From Strigomonas culicis (lineage: Eukaryota > Euglenozoa > Kinetoplastea > Trypanosomatida > Trypanosomatidae), in NCBI GenBank assembly GCA_000482145.1, contig AUXH01000611.1, positions 1 through 11,174 on the forward strand: a stretch of 11,174 nt of DNA, written 5' to 3'. This document shows, in pieces, positions 1 to 7,211 of the stretch. The stretch's first letter is position 1. The number at the start of each line of letters is the position of its first letter. Both the position numbers and the translations under genes were made by a program. The notes beneath the pieces are model-generated. The model did not search any database. It worked only from the letters and a program-made list of their open reading frames with translations, and was not told where the DNA came from.

Positions 1-804
1 AATGAAGGCCTGACCTCCGGTCGAGGTGCAGTTGGAGATGCGCACCACGCCGTTACTGGAGCCGGATAGAAAGTTAAGCGTCTGATCACCTTGCATAAAG
101 GGACCTTTGCAATTCTCACAGGTCGTGTTGTCGATGGCAATAAGACCCTTGTAAATGTCCAAACAGTAGCCGGTAGCGATGGTACACGCAGGCGTGACCT
201 GGTGCATGATGTGCGCCGCGTTCGTCGCATAGGTGCTGACCATATAGAACCCGCTGTAGTCCTGAAAAAGCTGTCTTGTGCTGCCGCCGACGAGTAGCAC
301 GTCACCACCGGCACCATCCACGTTCCACGTGGCTGCCGTATCGAGCATATACACAACGACGTGGTTCTGCAGGACAAGTCCGCGGAAATCGAACAATGAG
401 GTCGTACCCGACATTGTAGCCGTAGTGTACGAGATCATGAAGGTCGAGTACGGCGGGAGGTATCCCTGGATGAGAATAGTGGCACTCGTCACCATCGACC
501 TGGCCATCGTCACGTTGAACAGGGGGATTGAAGAGGAAGAAACGGAGCTCGTAAACCCGGTGAAGCCGATGCCCTCGCCCTGGATGGTGCAATCCGTGAA
601 GTAATTCAGCGAACGTTGCGATGAGGTTGTCATTTTGCTCACATTGTATACAGAGCCATCGATGGTCTGAGACGACAAGACAAAACTGCGGTCGACTGGA
701 ATCGTCGTTTTTGCGGCCACGGAAGGAATCAGTGCAGAAAGGCACAGCCACAGTACAGCAAGCGCCGTGAAGCGCAATGCCACACTGTTGGATTTTATGT
801 TCAT
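1..804 (-). CDS. Surface-protein family member, N-terminal 268 codons (partial, runs off left edge)
   Basis: The minus-strand frame is open from an ATG at 804 to base 1 with no stop, so the 3' end lies outside the window. The ATG is the first after an in-frame TAA at 811-813. Residues 13-31 are a hydrophobic signal-peptide core, followed by the family start TTIPV (33-37). The frame aligns with the genes starting at 5617 and 10838: shared landmarks are the single Cys72, the GY(L/F)PPYS motif near 114-120, a TWN-x-D stretch near 159-163, the YSG-x-Y motif near 183-187, a T-C-x-N-C motif (Cys229, Cys232) and the NCTST motif (258-262). Candidate N-glycosylation sites are Asn54, 97, 226 and 258. 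It most resembles the 5617 gene, with near-identical DNA in one block. The likely role is a secreted or membrane-anchored surface antigen; what follows residue 268 is unknown. The family has no name I recognise. Confidence 0.85.
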   Translation of the reverse strand, partial: MNIKSNSVALRFTALAVLWLCLSALIPSVAAKTTIPVDRSFVLSSQTIDGSVYNVSKMTTSSQRSLNYFTDCTIQGEGIGFTGFTSSVSSSSIPLFNVTMARSMVTSATILIQGYLPPYSTFMISYTTATMSGTTSLFDFRGLVLQNHVVVYMLDTAATWNVDGAGGDVLLVGGSTRQLFQDYSGFYMVSTYATNAAHIMHQVTPACTIATGYCLDIYKGLIAIDNTTCENCKGPFMQGDQTLNFLSGSSNGVVRISNCTSTGGQAFI

Positions 805-834
805 GTTGGATTATGTAGACTCTCCAAGGTGCTT

Positions 835-945
835 CTCAAGAAGGAAAAACAGGAAAGTGAAATTAAAAAGTGAATTAAAGAAAAAAGAAGTGAAATACGC
901 AAAAAAGAAAAATAAAAGAGAGAGAAACAAATCTAAAGGTAAGGA
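835..945 (-). promoter_or_regulatory. Predicted trans-splice acceptor for the gene starting at 804
   Basis: Plus-strand bases 841-945 are almost pure purine, giving a long C/T tract on the coding strand. The first AG after it on the minus strand is at 836-835. Splicing there would leave a 30-nt 5' UTR before the ATG at 804, a normal length for kinetoplastid mRNAs. The assignment is by pattern only; the exact AG is inferred. Confidence 0.6.
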
Positions 946-1553
946 GAAGAATAGTGACAAATACATATATACATAGATATAGTTTTAGAATAAACGATAT
1001 AATACTTTTGTTACCATGACTAAAACGGAAAGGACACGACACAGAAGTAAATTGGAAACTACGAAAAAACAACAGCAGCAATAAAGGATGGACAAGAAGT
1101 GCTTACAAGATTCTGTGAGCATCTACATAAAGACATGCCCGTTAAACGGTACATCGCGATTCATGAGACTACTGGTCCTCAATTATACGTACAAGGAATG
1201 GAGTGACACTGTACCTCCTTTGCAATATCCGAAATACACATTCCTCTCAGCAAAGTGATGCCACACCCGTAGCATCCTGGTACATTGCGCCGGAAGCGAT
1301 CCCACTCCGTGACAGGTAACTGGTGATCACTCACAATCGAAAAAAAAACTACAGGCACTAAGAACTAGAAGAGAGAGTCTTTGTAGAGAATGAAAAGAAG
1401 GGGGGGAAGAGATGACTGATGCAGTGGGCACACGTAATGCACAGACATACATGTCCATGAAAAAAAAAAGGAGGAACCAAAGAATTCCGTTCTTCAATGA
1501 TATGAAATGGACAAATACTGCCGAGTATTATTTACTCGCCGATGTAAACTGAC

Positions 1554-1647
1554 CTCACAAACTCCACAAAGAATGAACATGTGTACTCCTCAAGAACAGT
1601 CTCACAAACTCCACAAAGAGTGAACACGTGTACACCGCAAGAACAGC
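1554..1647. repeat. Two tandem copies of a 47-bp unit
   Basis: Bases 1554-1600 and 1601-1647 are head-to-tail copies differing at 5 of 47 positions by eye. Each begins ctcacaaactccacaaaga. Single related copies sit at about 7695-7738 and, more diverged, 6590-6620, so this is a local duplication inside a larger spacer module. Confidence 0.9.
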
Positions 1648-1866
1648 AACTGTTCATCATTGTGTAAAAGGCAAAGAAGAAGAACTGACAAAAAAAAAAA
1701 AACAGTGGATATTTACGGTACCTTTACATTTTCTGAGTATCATTAAAGGGACATGGTGTTATGAAATAATAAAAAACACTATCATAATTGACAATGCATA
1801 ATGAACTTCAAAGCATTCAAGAGTCAGATAAGAAAAAGTAATATAATCAATTGTTTGACAAAGGTA

Positions 1867-1915
1867 AAGGGGAAAAGGGGAAAATGGGAAAAAGGGAAAA
1901 TGGGAAAAGGGAAAA
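1867..1915. repeat. (GGGAAAA)n-type tract, potential G-quadruplex on plus strand
   Basis: Six runs of three or four G (1869-1872, 1877-1880, 1886-1888, 1894-1896, 1902-1904, 1909-1911) are separated by four or five bases, mostly A. This satisfies the usual G-quadruplex rule on the plus strand. In minus-strand transcripts it reads as a C/T tract. No gene start lies close downstream of it. Confidence 0.7.
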
Positions 1916-2641
1916 CCATGAGAAAAACAAATTAGAAGAGAAAAAAAAAGCACTAAAATAGTTTATTAATAGAAACTAATGTCAAATGTTGACATATACA
2001 TTTTGTGTATATATGACTCTGAATTGTAAAGACGGTTTGGATCTATAATTCAATTCATATTCATATACACACAACTACATAGATAGATACATATATGTTT
2101 TTATACTTACGTGTTTAATGTTGTGTAGCATGACTGTCCAGTTGCGTACAGTACATGAAAATGTCTTCTTATTTTTGATCAAAATAGCATATAAAAAAAA
2201 AAGAAAAAAAGAAAAAAAAAAGCTTAGTGGAAAAAAATGAAGAAAAGAGTAACACGAGTATACTACTCTCGTAATAAGCTATAGGAATTAAATCCTTGTT
2301 TTCTTTTAAAAACAAATGCGGAAAAAAAAACGAATGTTGAAACTAATATATATAGAAAACAAATTATTTGCTTGTTACTGTTGTTGATGATACAACACAT
2401 AAGTTTATACATACTGTGATACTTGCACACTATTGTTTTACTTTTTTTTCTGCTTTTTTTTATTATTTGGTGTTATTATCATTGCTGTGCATTTTCATTT
2501 TAAAACTTCTTTTTTCACAGAAACTAATGTGCTGTTTCCACTCCTACTTTCCTCAACACGGTAGGCGGTGCAGTTAAATATGCTCCAGGGCTCCACCAGT
2601 GTGTGTACACATAATTACACTGCGATTTCAATGTCCTCATT

Positions 2642-4189
2642 CTAGATGTCATCCAAGTCCAGACTGTCGAACATGGACCTTGAATGAAAGGCGGTTCGTT
2701 CGCGGCGGTCAGTCTTCCTCTGCCAGTGGGCGGATCTCGCATTTGGCATGCCCTCCACTGAGTCTGAATACGCGTCTGCCTCCTCTGGCATTGTGTCTGA
2801 CTCCACGGTTGCATCTCCTGAAAGTGGATTGCGGCTAGCACCTGCGTCCGAGGCCACCCATCCGTCAACAGACGCCGCATCATTCTTCTGTCCCGTCGAT
2901 ACATGTAAGCTGCAATGGCCAGCATCCGATTGCTCTGACTCGAACGAATCGTATTCCTGCACCCTTCGTACACGCTTCCGACGGCACCACACGACAAGGA
3001 ACACGATCAAAGCCAATATGGCAAGTAATGCCAGAAGACCCAACGCCAGGCCCACAGCACCCACCGTTGACAGACCACTGGATTGAGCCGTAGCAGAAGC
3101 GCAGATGCCATTCTGTTGCGTGAATCCATCAGCGCAAGTGCTACACGTATCATCTGTGCCATCCACGCAGCGGCTGCAGTTAGCGACACGGCACGCCTCT
3201 TTGCACGTGCCGTCACTCATCAGGTTGTAGTTCGCGCTGCAGGTCTGGCACACGCCATTCTCTTCCGTCACACATGTGTCGCAGTTCGGGACGTTGCACG
3301 GCATCGTCACACATGAGGCGTTGTCGTCGCCGCGCTTGTAGTTGCCAGCACACACCTCGCACGTGTCCTCCGTGTCGAGGACACACCTCTCACAGTGAAC
3401 AACCTGGCACAGCTTGTCCGTGCACGTACCGTCATCGTTCAAGTAGTAGTTCGTGCTGCAGTTCTGGCAGACACTGTCCTGCTCCGTTACGCACGTGTCG
3501 CAATGGGCTGCATTGCACGTCATGGCCACGCAGGTTGAGTTGCCTACACCATGCTGGTAGTTGCCTTCACAAGTACCGCACTGCTTCTCCGTGTTGAAGA
3601 CGCATTGGGCGCAATGATCAACCTGGCAGACCTTCTCTGTGCATGTGCCGTCACCGTTCAGCTTGTAGTTCGCGCTGCAGTTCTGACAGACACTGTCCTG
3701 CTCTGTCGCACACGTGTCGCAATTCGCTGCCGTGCACGTCATCGCCACACAAGTAGTGTTGTCATCGCCGCGTTTGTAGTTGGCCTCACACACTTCGCAC
3801 ATATCCTCCGTAGTATCAACGCAATGAACACAATGCTCCGCTTGACAGACCTTCTCTGTGCATGTGATATTGTCACTGCCAAGCTTGTAGCCCGCTTCGC
3901 ACACGGAGCAGTCCTGATCCGATTCGTCTACGCACAGGGAGCAGTGAGCCGCATTGCAGGTCTTCGGCACGCACGTGGCCCTGCTTAGTTTATACCCCGG
4001 ATCGCAGACTGTGCACTGGACCGAAGACATCGGCATGCAGGTCGTACAGTGGGCCACATCACAGGTAACGTTGGCGTTGTTTGCATTGTAGCCGACGTAG
4101 TAGAGAATGGGTTTTTTTTTTTCCCAACCCACTACACGTCTACCGAAGTCTACTCCGCACAAAAAGTGTGGAGTGATTATGGACGACAT
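2642..4189 (-). CDS. Cysteine-rich repeat membrane protein, 3' half of the interrupted gene (515 codons)
   Basis: The frame opens after the TGA at 4216-4214; its first ATG (4189) is inside the insert, and about the first 26 residues come from the insert, ending in Lys from the A-run. Native sequence starts at PILYY (27-31). Nine modules follow (43-366), then a 26-residue membrane helix (376-401), a basic stop-transfer cluster (CRRKRVRR, 402-409), and an acidic, Ser-rich 106-residue tail containing YDSF (413-416), a YxxPhi-type sorting motif. The stop is TAG. There is no signal peptide at 4189, so alone it would not be a normal type I protein; joined to the upstream ectodomain it would be. Cys-rich repeats of this kind recall growth-factor-receptor/furin-like modules and Giardia VSPs, but I cannot claim homology. 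Independent translation is doubtful. Confidence 0.65.
   Translation of the reverse strand: MSSIITPHFLCGVDFGRRVVGWEKKKPILYYVGYNANNANVTCDVAHCTTCMPMSSVQCTVCDPGYKLSRATCVPKTCNAAHCSLCVDESDQDCSVCEAGYKLGSDNITCTEKVCQAEHCVHCVDTTEDMCEVCEANYKRGDDNTTCVAMTCTAANCDTCATEQDSVCQNCSANYKLNGDGTCTEKVCQVDHCAQCVFNTEKQCGTCEGNYQHGVGNSTCVAMTCNAAHCDTCVTEQDSVCQNCSTNYYLNDDGTCTDKLCQVVHCERCVLDTEDTCEVCAGNYKRGDDNASCVTMPCNVPNCDTCVTEENGVCQTCSANYNLMSDGTCKEACRVANCSRCVDGTDDTCSTCADGFTQQNGICASATAQSSGLSTVGAVGLALGLLALLAILALIVFLVVWCRRKRVRRVQEYDSFESEQSDAGHCSLHVSTGQKNDAASVDGWVASDAGASRNPLSGDATVESDTMPEEADAYSDSVEGMPNARSAHWQRKTDRRERTAFHSRSMFDSLDLDDI
3092..4063 (-). repeat. Nine six-cysteine modules, 34-37 residues each
   Basis: Each module follows C-x4-C-x2-C-x7-C-x2-C-x(9-12)-C, often with His or Asn before the second Cys and a Tyr after the fifth, giving 54 cysteines. 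Modules 3, 5 and 7 resemble one another (HC..C, then NY..G..N..CV.M), as do 4, 6 and 8 (CDTC, CQ.CS.NY, DGTC). The recent amplification unit is therefore a pair of modules, about 73 residues or 219 bp, repeated three times over 3194-3847. Six regularly spaced Cys per module suggests three disulphides and a rigid rod-like stalk; that is inference. Confidence 0.9.
4102..4111 (-). repeat. Target-site duplication, downstream copy
   Basis: On the minus strand this reads CCCATTCTCT, immediately after the A11 run. It is identical to 4309-4318. The continuation (ACTACGTC) encodes the YYV of PILYYV, so this copy carries on into native gene sequence. Confidence 0.75.
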
Positions 4190-4308
4190 CGGGTAGTGGG
4201 GCGCGGACGGTGTTCAGAGTAGAATGCAACCTGCAGTGTTGGTTATGACTGCAGTTCCCTCCACCTCGGACAGCGATACTAAGTATGCCCCGCCATATGA
4301 CCTACTGG
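4112..4308 (-). mobile_element. Short poly(A)-tailed retroposon-like insertion (197 bp)
   Basis: The element lies between two perfect 10-bp direct repeats (4309-4318 and 4102-4111). On the minus strand it begins CCAGTAGGTC and ends GTTGGG followed by 11 A (4122-4112) abutting the downstream repeat. An intact relative (10838 gene) lacks any such sequence between DPIL and YY, which fits insertion into a functional exon. Nested inverted repeats lie near the A-tail end: 4128-4135 with 4193-4200 (8 bp, perfect) and 4152-4160 with 4166-4174 (one non-Watson-Crick position). The element adds TGA at 4216-4214 and an ATG at 4189. Size and footprint suggest a SINE-like, non-autonomous element moved by a non-LTR reverse transcriptase, or a retroposed RNA. 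I see no match to an ingi/RIME/L1Tc 5' signature as I remember it. Confidence 0.65.
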
Positions 4309-5617
4309 AGAGAATGGGGTCATTGACCTGTATGCAGTAGGGCCCGTACGTTCCCACTTGACAGTTGCACTGCGCACGCTTCCAGCCATCCAGTACCTCC
4401 CACGAACTGTTCGTAAAGTTAGACCGCGCGCAGAAGACAGACGAAGGGAACCCAACGCTTTCCGTCACGGAGGGTGTACCCCTCGTGTCAAGCACTTTAC
4501 TGTACGCGTCAAGGAAATAGTGCGCCAAGAATTTCTTTGCCATAAGATACCGAACGGACGCCATCAAGACACTGTTAATGGTGACATTACCCGCCCAGAC
4601 AGTGCAGGCGGTGTCCATAAGGATGGGAACAGCGGACCTTGTGCCTATGGCTGTCACGTGGATGTGCATAAAACTTACGTACGAGGGGGTGCCAACGGCG
4701 AATAGCCCCGAAGACGGACTGAAAAGGGAACTATCTGCAGTAATACCGTAGATGAGATAGTTACCCACATCGGTCGCACCGAACACGTAGCTACCCACTG
4801 TGTGAATAAAGGGTTGTCCTCCAGTCGATGTGCAGTTGGAGATGCGCACCACACCACCGTTGGATGTGGACAAAAAGAAATTACGTTGATCACTTTGAAT
4901 AAAGGGACCTTTGCAGTTCACACATGTCGCCAGGTCGATGGTAAAAACAGCATTGCAAATGTCAAAGCAGTAGTTGGCGCTGGTGTTACACTGAGGCAAG
5001 GCTTGGTGCAAGATGTGAGCCGCGTTCGTCGCATAGATAGTAACCAGATAGAGACCACTGTAATGCTGAAAAAGCTGTGTTGTGAGGCCCCCGACGAGTA
5101 GCACGTCACCACCAGCACCATCCACGTTCCACGTGGCTGCAGTATCCAACATGTACACAACAACGTGGTTCTGTAAGACAAGATTGCGAAAGTCGTACAA
5201 CGGGGTTGTGCCTCGCATTGTGGCTACAATTTTCGAAATCAACAAGGTGGAGTAGGGTGGAAAGTATCCGGTAACAACAACGCTGGCATTCGTCACCGTC
5301 GACAAGGCGAACGTCAGGTTGAACAAGGGGATCCTTGTAGAGGAAACTGAGCTCGAAAATCCAATGAAGCCGATACCCTCCCCCACCACCGAGCACTGGG
5401 TAACGTAGTTCATTGAGACATCTGCAGAATTCTGCATGCCGCTGACGTCATACATGTAGCCGCTCACCTCCTCGTCAGCCAGATTAAAACTCTCTGTCAC
5501 GGGGATTGTGGTTACCGCTGAGGAGCAAGAGGCGAACATCAAGAATACCCCGCACAAGACGAGGAAGGCAAGGGATACAATCCTTCTGTAAAAAGTTATG
5601 CTTGGTGAGTGACTCAT
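4214..5617 (-). CDS. Surface-protein family ectodomain, 5' half of the interrupted gene (467 codons)
   Basis: The start ATG at 5617 sits 23 nt after a predicted splice acceptor. Residues about 13-34 form a hydrophobic signal peptide, followed by VTTIPV (35-40). The ectodomain is rich in Val, Ser, Thr, Gly and aromatic residues, with candidate N-glycosylation at Asn100, 110, 211, 261, 344, 400 and 403. Conserved cysteines are at 75, 210, 217, 232, 235 and 262; an EGF-like C-x-C-x2-G-x2-G-x2-C lies at 417-428. Native sequence ends at DPIL (433-436); the last 31 residues are encoded by the insert, and the stop is TGA. The truncated product has no membrane helix, so it would be secreted or retained. 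The alternation of short hydrophobic strands suggests a beta-rich, possibly beta-helix fold, which I infer only weakly. The closest relative in the window is the partial gene starting at 804. Confidence 0.85.
   Translation of the reverse strand: MSHSPSITFYRRIVSLAFLVLCGVFLMFASCSSAVTTIPVTESFNLADEEVSGYMYDVSGMQNSADVSMNYVTQCSVVGEGIGFIGFSSSVSSTRIPLFNLTFALSTVTNASVVVTGYFPPYSTLLISKIVATMRGTTPLYDFRNLVLQNHVVVYMLDTAATWNVDGAGGDVLLVGGLTTQLFQHYSGLYLVTIYATNAAHILHQALPQCNTSANYCFDICNAVFTIDLATCVNCKGPFIQSDQRNFFLSTSNGGVVRISNCTSTGGQPFIHTVGSYVFGATDVGNYLIYGITADSSLFSPSSGLFAVGTPSYVSFMHIHVTAIGTRSAVPILMDTACTVWAGNVTINSVLMASVRYLMAKKFLAHYFLDAYSKVLDTRGTPSVTESVGFPSSVFCARSNFTNSSWEVLDGWKRAQCNCQVGTYGPYCIQVNDPILSSRSYGGAYLVSLSEVEGTAVITNTAGCILL
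4309..4318 (-). repeat. Target-site duplication, upstream copy
   Basis: This copy reads CCCATTCTCT on the minus strand and encodes part of DPILS in the 467-codon frame. It is preceded by C, whereas the downstream copy is preceded by A, so the exact repeat is 10 bp. Confidence 0.75.
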
Positions 5618-5640
5618 TTTGGATCCGTGTTTTTCGGCGT

Positions 5641-5690
5641 CTAACGTTGTACAGGGATGGTATGAGAGAGAAAACGAAAAACAAAAAGTT
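5641..5690 (-). promoter_or_regulatory. Predicted trans-splice acceptor for the gene starting at 5617
   Basis: On the minus strand a C/T-rich tract (5688-5664) is followed by a stretch without AG until the AG at 5642-5641. Splicing there gives a 23-nt 5' UTR. The pattern is typical of kinetoplastid acceptors; the exact site is inferred. Confidence 0.65.
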
Positions 5691-6077
5691 ACTAAATAAA
5701 TAAAAAAAGAAGAATCTAGAGAGGGAAACTAAATAGAAACACGGAAGGAGACGGTATGCAACAGGAAGGAGAAGAGGTGAAAACAGCAACAGGGCTAAAA
5801 GGGAAACGATCCAAAACAATCAGCTTGGTATATTCGCGAATTTAGTGCAGAATGTGATGAAGTCAGGTGACGGATTTGAAGTTACTTGTGCCTATCACAG
5901 AGCAACTGTTACGTAGAGCTACATGCCCGCTCGTGCAACCATGTTTCATTCAGCCAATGGCAAATCGCTATGGTGAAACGCCTTCAGCATCGCATGACCG
6001 TCCCACCGCGATGCTACTCGCTCAGCAGTAGCGTACCTTTACTCCGGTCAAAGAAGAAGCTCCCCCGTGTGAGATCA

Positions 6078-6103
6078 CTTGCAAAAAGAAAAGAAAAAAC
6101 AGC
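6078..6103 (-). promoter_or_regulatory. Orphan polypyrimidine tract plus AG
   Basis: The minus strand reads a nearly pure C/T tract (6103-6083) followed after a few bases by AG at 6079-6078. It looks like a trans-splice acceptor but is about 460 nt upstream of the start at 5617, and the first ATGs after it open only very short frames. It may be an alternative upstream acceptor, a remnant of a lost gene, or chance. Confidence 0.3.
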
Positions 6104-6385
6104 TCTGGAGAAGACGTCCGTGGCGACACCGATCTCAATACTCCGCTATGCACGTTTAAGTAGCCTACTTAAGTTTTTCAGGGACATGGTGCTCCACAAG
6201 AAGGCTCGTACGTCACACGCCACACGAGGCGGCACCGCCGCTAGTCACAGAGTCACAGCGCATGGCATTTGAGCCGTCCCTTGCGCTACCACTGCAGAGC
6301 GAACCCTCTCACTAGCGAAGGGGACCTTTTTGATATATGTATCGTGGTGATACAGTCATCAAAGCATACTGTCCTAATGAATTGG

Positions 6386-7140
6386 AAAGGAGGGAGCTAT
6401 CGTATCAACAGAAATAAGGGGCAAAAGAGACGCGTGATGCTGTGCGCATGTGTAGCACATCATCCTTCATTAGAAAAGATGGAAAGGAAGAGGATACCAC
6501 TCTCTTCAATCATATCCAGTATGTAGAAATACAGATGACTGATATTTTTGGTTGTTGTTAATTGTTGTTATTTAAAAAAAAAAATACAGAGCACATGAAC
6601 ACATGCGCGCCGCATGAACGGTGAAGCTCTTCTTCTCTCCTCCTGTTTCATGCAGCTGATTCTAGCGGATCATCGTTGTGTAAAAGCAAAAGGAAAGATG
6701 AAAAAAAAATGAAGGAAAAGTGAAAAAGAATGCTGAGTAAAAAAACGACATCTCTATAATGCTTCCTTTAGATTCAAGGGATGATGTATCATAAAATCAT
6801 AATAAATGATACAGCAGGATTTATTTCGATATCTAGAAGAATCAAACGAGACGAGGCGATACACACCACACTCTGAGTTTAAAAAAAAAAAAAGAATGAA
6901 TGATAATGTTAAAAACAAAAGTCACTTTCGATATAGATGAACATTTATGAATGTAAACAGTTTAAAAAAAGTGAGTGACTCTTGTTAACGTTGATACTTG
7001 TTTCAACTCGTATACATTATATATACGTGTGTGCGTACGTACTTGGTACAACAGTTATCCTCGCATACACCGTGTATGAAACAGTATGCTCATTGTGTTC
7101 CGTTTTAATATAAACATCAAATATTAACAATAAAAAAAAG
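6386..7140. repeat. Spacer module, copy II
   Basis: Anchors shared with copy III, in order, are: aaaggaggga (6386-6395), gaacacatgcgcgccgca (6597-6614), catcgttgtgtaaaag (6671-6686), agaatcaaacgaga (6838-6851), ttatgaatgtaaacagt (6945-6961) and taaacatcaaa near 7112. The offset to copy III is 1106-1135 bp throughout. Edges are approximate and intervening sequence is substantially diverged. Confidence 0.65.
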
Positions 7141-7211
7141 AGCCAAATAAAAACAAATGAAGAGGAGTGAAGCCAACTGTGTTGTGGTATATACAAGAAC
7201 GCGCAGTCGCG

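Larger units (their letters stand above)
1370..2210. repeat. Spacer module, copy I
   Basis: Anchors shared with copies II and III, in the same order, are: a purine-rich stretch with agatg..gatgcagtg (about 1411-1427), the gaacacgtgtacaccgca motif (1622-1639) and tcatcattgtgtaaaag (1654-1670). The spacing between the first two anchors is about 167 bp once the extra 47-bp unit is removed, matching 160-166 bp in the other copies. Similarity beyond 1680 is weak and the right boundary is approximate. Confidence 0.55.
805..2641. other. Intergenic spacer (1.8 kb), no credible gene
   Basis: This AT-rich spacer separates the stop codon at 2642 from the next gene's start at 804. Short ORFs on both strands are low-complexity (Lys/Arg or Phe/Leu/Ser runs) and none resembles a protein. 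It contains the splice signal next to 804, a somewhat GC-richer stretch at about 1110-1340 with no recognisable content, the repeat module at about 1370-2210, a (GGGAAAA)n tract at 1867-1915 and A-runs at 2193-2221. The segment next to 2641 should be the 3' UTR of the upstream gene. I see no clear polyadenylation signal, which kinetoplastids do not need because poly(A) addition is coupled to downstream splicing. Confidence 0.75.
2642..5617 (-). pseudogene. Interrupted surface-protein gene: ectodomain + nine Cys modules + TM + tail
   Basis: The frames 5617-4214 and 4189-2642 are in the same phase, and between them there is exactly one stop, TGA at 4216-4214. The first half ends in the family ectodomain at DPIL; the second resumes with PILYY, the continuation of DPIL seen in the intact gene at 10838 (DPILYY). 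Between these points lies a 197-bp insert flanked by a 10-bp direct repeat. The simplest reading is one ancestral gene of roughly 920 codons, interrupted by the insertion. No splice acceptor of normal quality lies just upstream of the second half, so it probably shares one mRNA with the first. It could be a pseudogene, could express only a truncated secreted ectodomain, or could make a long protein by TGA readthrough. The base after TGA is A, not the C associated with readthrough, so I favour truncation. Confidence 0.7.

Noticed and set aside
302..751. Complete 149-codon minus-strand ORF
   Set aside because: It is a shadow frame of the real gene 804-1, whose frame has a signal peptide and aligns throughout with the two other family members but lacks a stop in the window.
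1554..1647. CRISPR-like direct repeats
   Set aside because: Only two contiguous copies without spacers, in a eukaryotic-style locus.
3083..3988. Several 70-145 codon plus-strand ORFs across the Cys-rich region
   Set aside because: They arise because the opposite strand is a codon-level repeat; they have repetitive Arg/His/Val-rich sequence and no independent support.
4128..4200. tRNA or tRNA-derived head in the insert (73 nt, 7-8 bp end stem, loop with TTT)
   Set aside because: There is no T-arm stem or GGTTCGA-type B box, no convincing A box, and the middle stem is offset from the anticodon position, so a tRNA call is not supported.
4214..4216. TGA as a sense codon (selenocysteine or reassigned Trp)
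   Set aside because: The other genes in the window have no in-frame TGA and use TGG for Trp, and the TGA lies within inserted sequence rather than a conserved position.
5886..6272. 128-codon plus-strand ORF in the spacer
   Set aside because: It is opposite to all other genes, has no recognisable domain or preceding plus-strand polypyrimidine tract, and sits in a region with repeats; chance is the better explanation.
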